Of a stretch of DNA of 64,000 nt, positions 63,744 to 64,000 are shown in pieces. How positions within the stretch are numbered: position 1 is the stretch's first letter; each line of letters begins with the position of its first letter. Origin of the DNA: Flavobacteriaceae bacterium (GTDB taxonomy: Bacteria; Bacteroidota; Bacteroidia; Flavobacteriales; Flavobacteriaceae). A program made the position numbers and the translations under genes. Location: assembly GCA_002723295.1 (NCBI GenBank), contig PBNP01000008.1, positions 1 through 64,000 of the forward strand. The letters are read 5' to 3'. Under the pieces are notes generated by a model. It did not search any database, was not told the origin of the DNA, and was given only the letters and a program-made list of their open reading frames with translations.

Positions 63744-63771
63744 AAAAAAAAGCTAATAATTTTAGCCTTTT
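63744..63771 (+). terminator. Weak terminator-like hairpin after the operon
   Basis: An A-run is followed by GCTAA (63752-63756), a short loop, TTAGC (63762-63766), one C and TTTT. The stem is short and imperfect, so termination here is only possible. Confidence 0.35.
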
Positions 63772-63785
63772 AATTGATCATATTT

Positions 63786-63793
63786 TATATTTG
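63786..63793 (+). promoter_or_regulatory. Probable -7 box of atpD
   Basis: TATATTTG matches TAnnTTTG exactly and lies 47 bases before the atpD ATG. A TTTA at 63761-63764, 21 bases upstream, could be a one-mismatch -33 box. Confidence 0.45.
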
Positions 63794-63840
63794 CATTCTT
63801 ATGAAAATGGTTAAATTGATAAAATCTTAATCCTCAAACT

Positions 63841-64000
63841 ATGTCAAATAATATTGGAAAAGTTTCTCAAATAATTGGACCTGTTGTAGATGTTGATTTT
63901 TCTGGAAAAAACATTAACCTTCCCAAAATTTATGAGGCATTAGAGATTAAGAATAATGATGGAAGTATTTTAACTCTTGAAGTTCAATCTCATATTGGAG
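63841..64000 (+). CDS. atpD: ATP synthase F1 subunit beta (partial, 5' end)
   Basis: The frame from the ATG at 63841 to the window edge (53 codons) encodes [20 protein letters not shown] and later LEVQSHIG. This is the N-terminal beta-barrel domain of the F1 beta subunit. The remainder, with the Walker motifs, is outside the window. AtpD is part of the F1 motor that uses the proton gradient to make ATP, and so is the consumer of the gradient that proteorhodopsin can build. A probable promoter precedes it. Confidence 0.95.
   Translation, partial: MSNNIGKVSQIIGPVVDVDFSGKNINLPKIYEALEIKNNDGSILTLEVQSHIG

Noticed and set aside
1-64000. CRISPR arrays, tRNA or rRNA genes, or intact insertion sequences
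   Set aside because: No direct-repeat array, cloverleaf-like intergenic sequence, rRNA stretch or complete transposase was recognised; the gaps between genes are short and AT-rich.

Overview
This is a low-GC, gene-dense chromosomal segment from a marine member of the Flavobacteriia (Bacteroidota), probably a streamlined planktonic lineage. The evidence is a DTE-type green-tuned proteorhodopsin beside a Blh beta-carotene cleavage enzyme, Bacteroidota-restricted families (DUF4270, DUF2490, DUF4956, CotH kinase, RecO and YpdA of Bacteroidota type), TonB-dependent receptors with a carboxypeptidase-like N-terminal domain, frequent very short 5' leaders, and promoters of the Bacteroidota type (TTTG, about 20 bp, TAnnTTTG). 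No rRNA, tRNA, CRISPR array or intact mobile element was seen. No gap between genes exceeds about 270 bases.

Layout. 1-3.5 kb: a tyrosine recombinase C-terminal remnant at the left edge, small membrane and DinB-like proteins, a PhoD-like Tat phosphatase and a VanX-type dipeptidase. 3.5-7.1 kb: periplasmic lipoproteins, one split by an in-frame amber stop, then a Rieske / b561-like / YceI redox group. 7.1-8.8 kb: divergent proteorhodopsin and blh. 8.9-13.7 kb: a sugar kinase plus nucleotidyltransferase pair, then CotH kinase, DUF4956 and DUF2490. 13.8-15.5 kb: EtfBA, the electron acceptor expected for the acyl-CoA dehydrogenases at the right end. 15.6-32.8 kb: housekeeping genes (serine hydrolase, Na+/H+ antiporter, ribE, pdxA, DUF177-rpmF, accBC, rsmI, recJ, pgi, M23 peptidase, uvrC, a frameshifted 5-formyl-THF cyclo-ligase, lspA). 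32.9-44.6 kb: a leftward run of a DksA-like gene, ileS, a TonB receptor, recO, gdhA, radA (broken by an in-frame ochre stop), a flippase-like protein and panC. 44.7-50.8 kb: a single-domain glycogen-synthase-like protein, a DUF4270 lipoprotein, a GntP permease with glycerate kinase, and a YpdA-like reductase.

51-63.7 kb is the most distinctive region. An acyl-CoA synthetase and a large TonB receptor with Ala-rich insertions precede a tight eight-gene operon: two SDRs, a MaoC hydratase, an enoyl-CoA hydratase, an ACAD10/11-like acyl-CoA dehydrogenase next to an APH-family kinase, and a pair of acyl-CoA dehydrogenases resembling the two subunits of heteromeric enzymes. I read it as an uptake, activation and beta-oxidation-type pathway for an unidentified hydrophobic or hydroxylated carboxylic acid. 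The ACAD/APH pair may handle 4-hydroxyacyl-CoAs by phosphorylation and elimination. No thiolase is present. The window ends inside atpD.

Three otherwise conserved genes (propeller lipoprotein, 5-formyl-THF cyclo-ligase, radA) each carry one disrupting change. Whether these are real lesions or sequence errors cannot be decided from the window.
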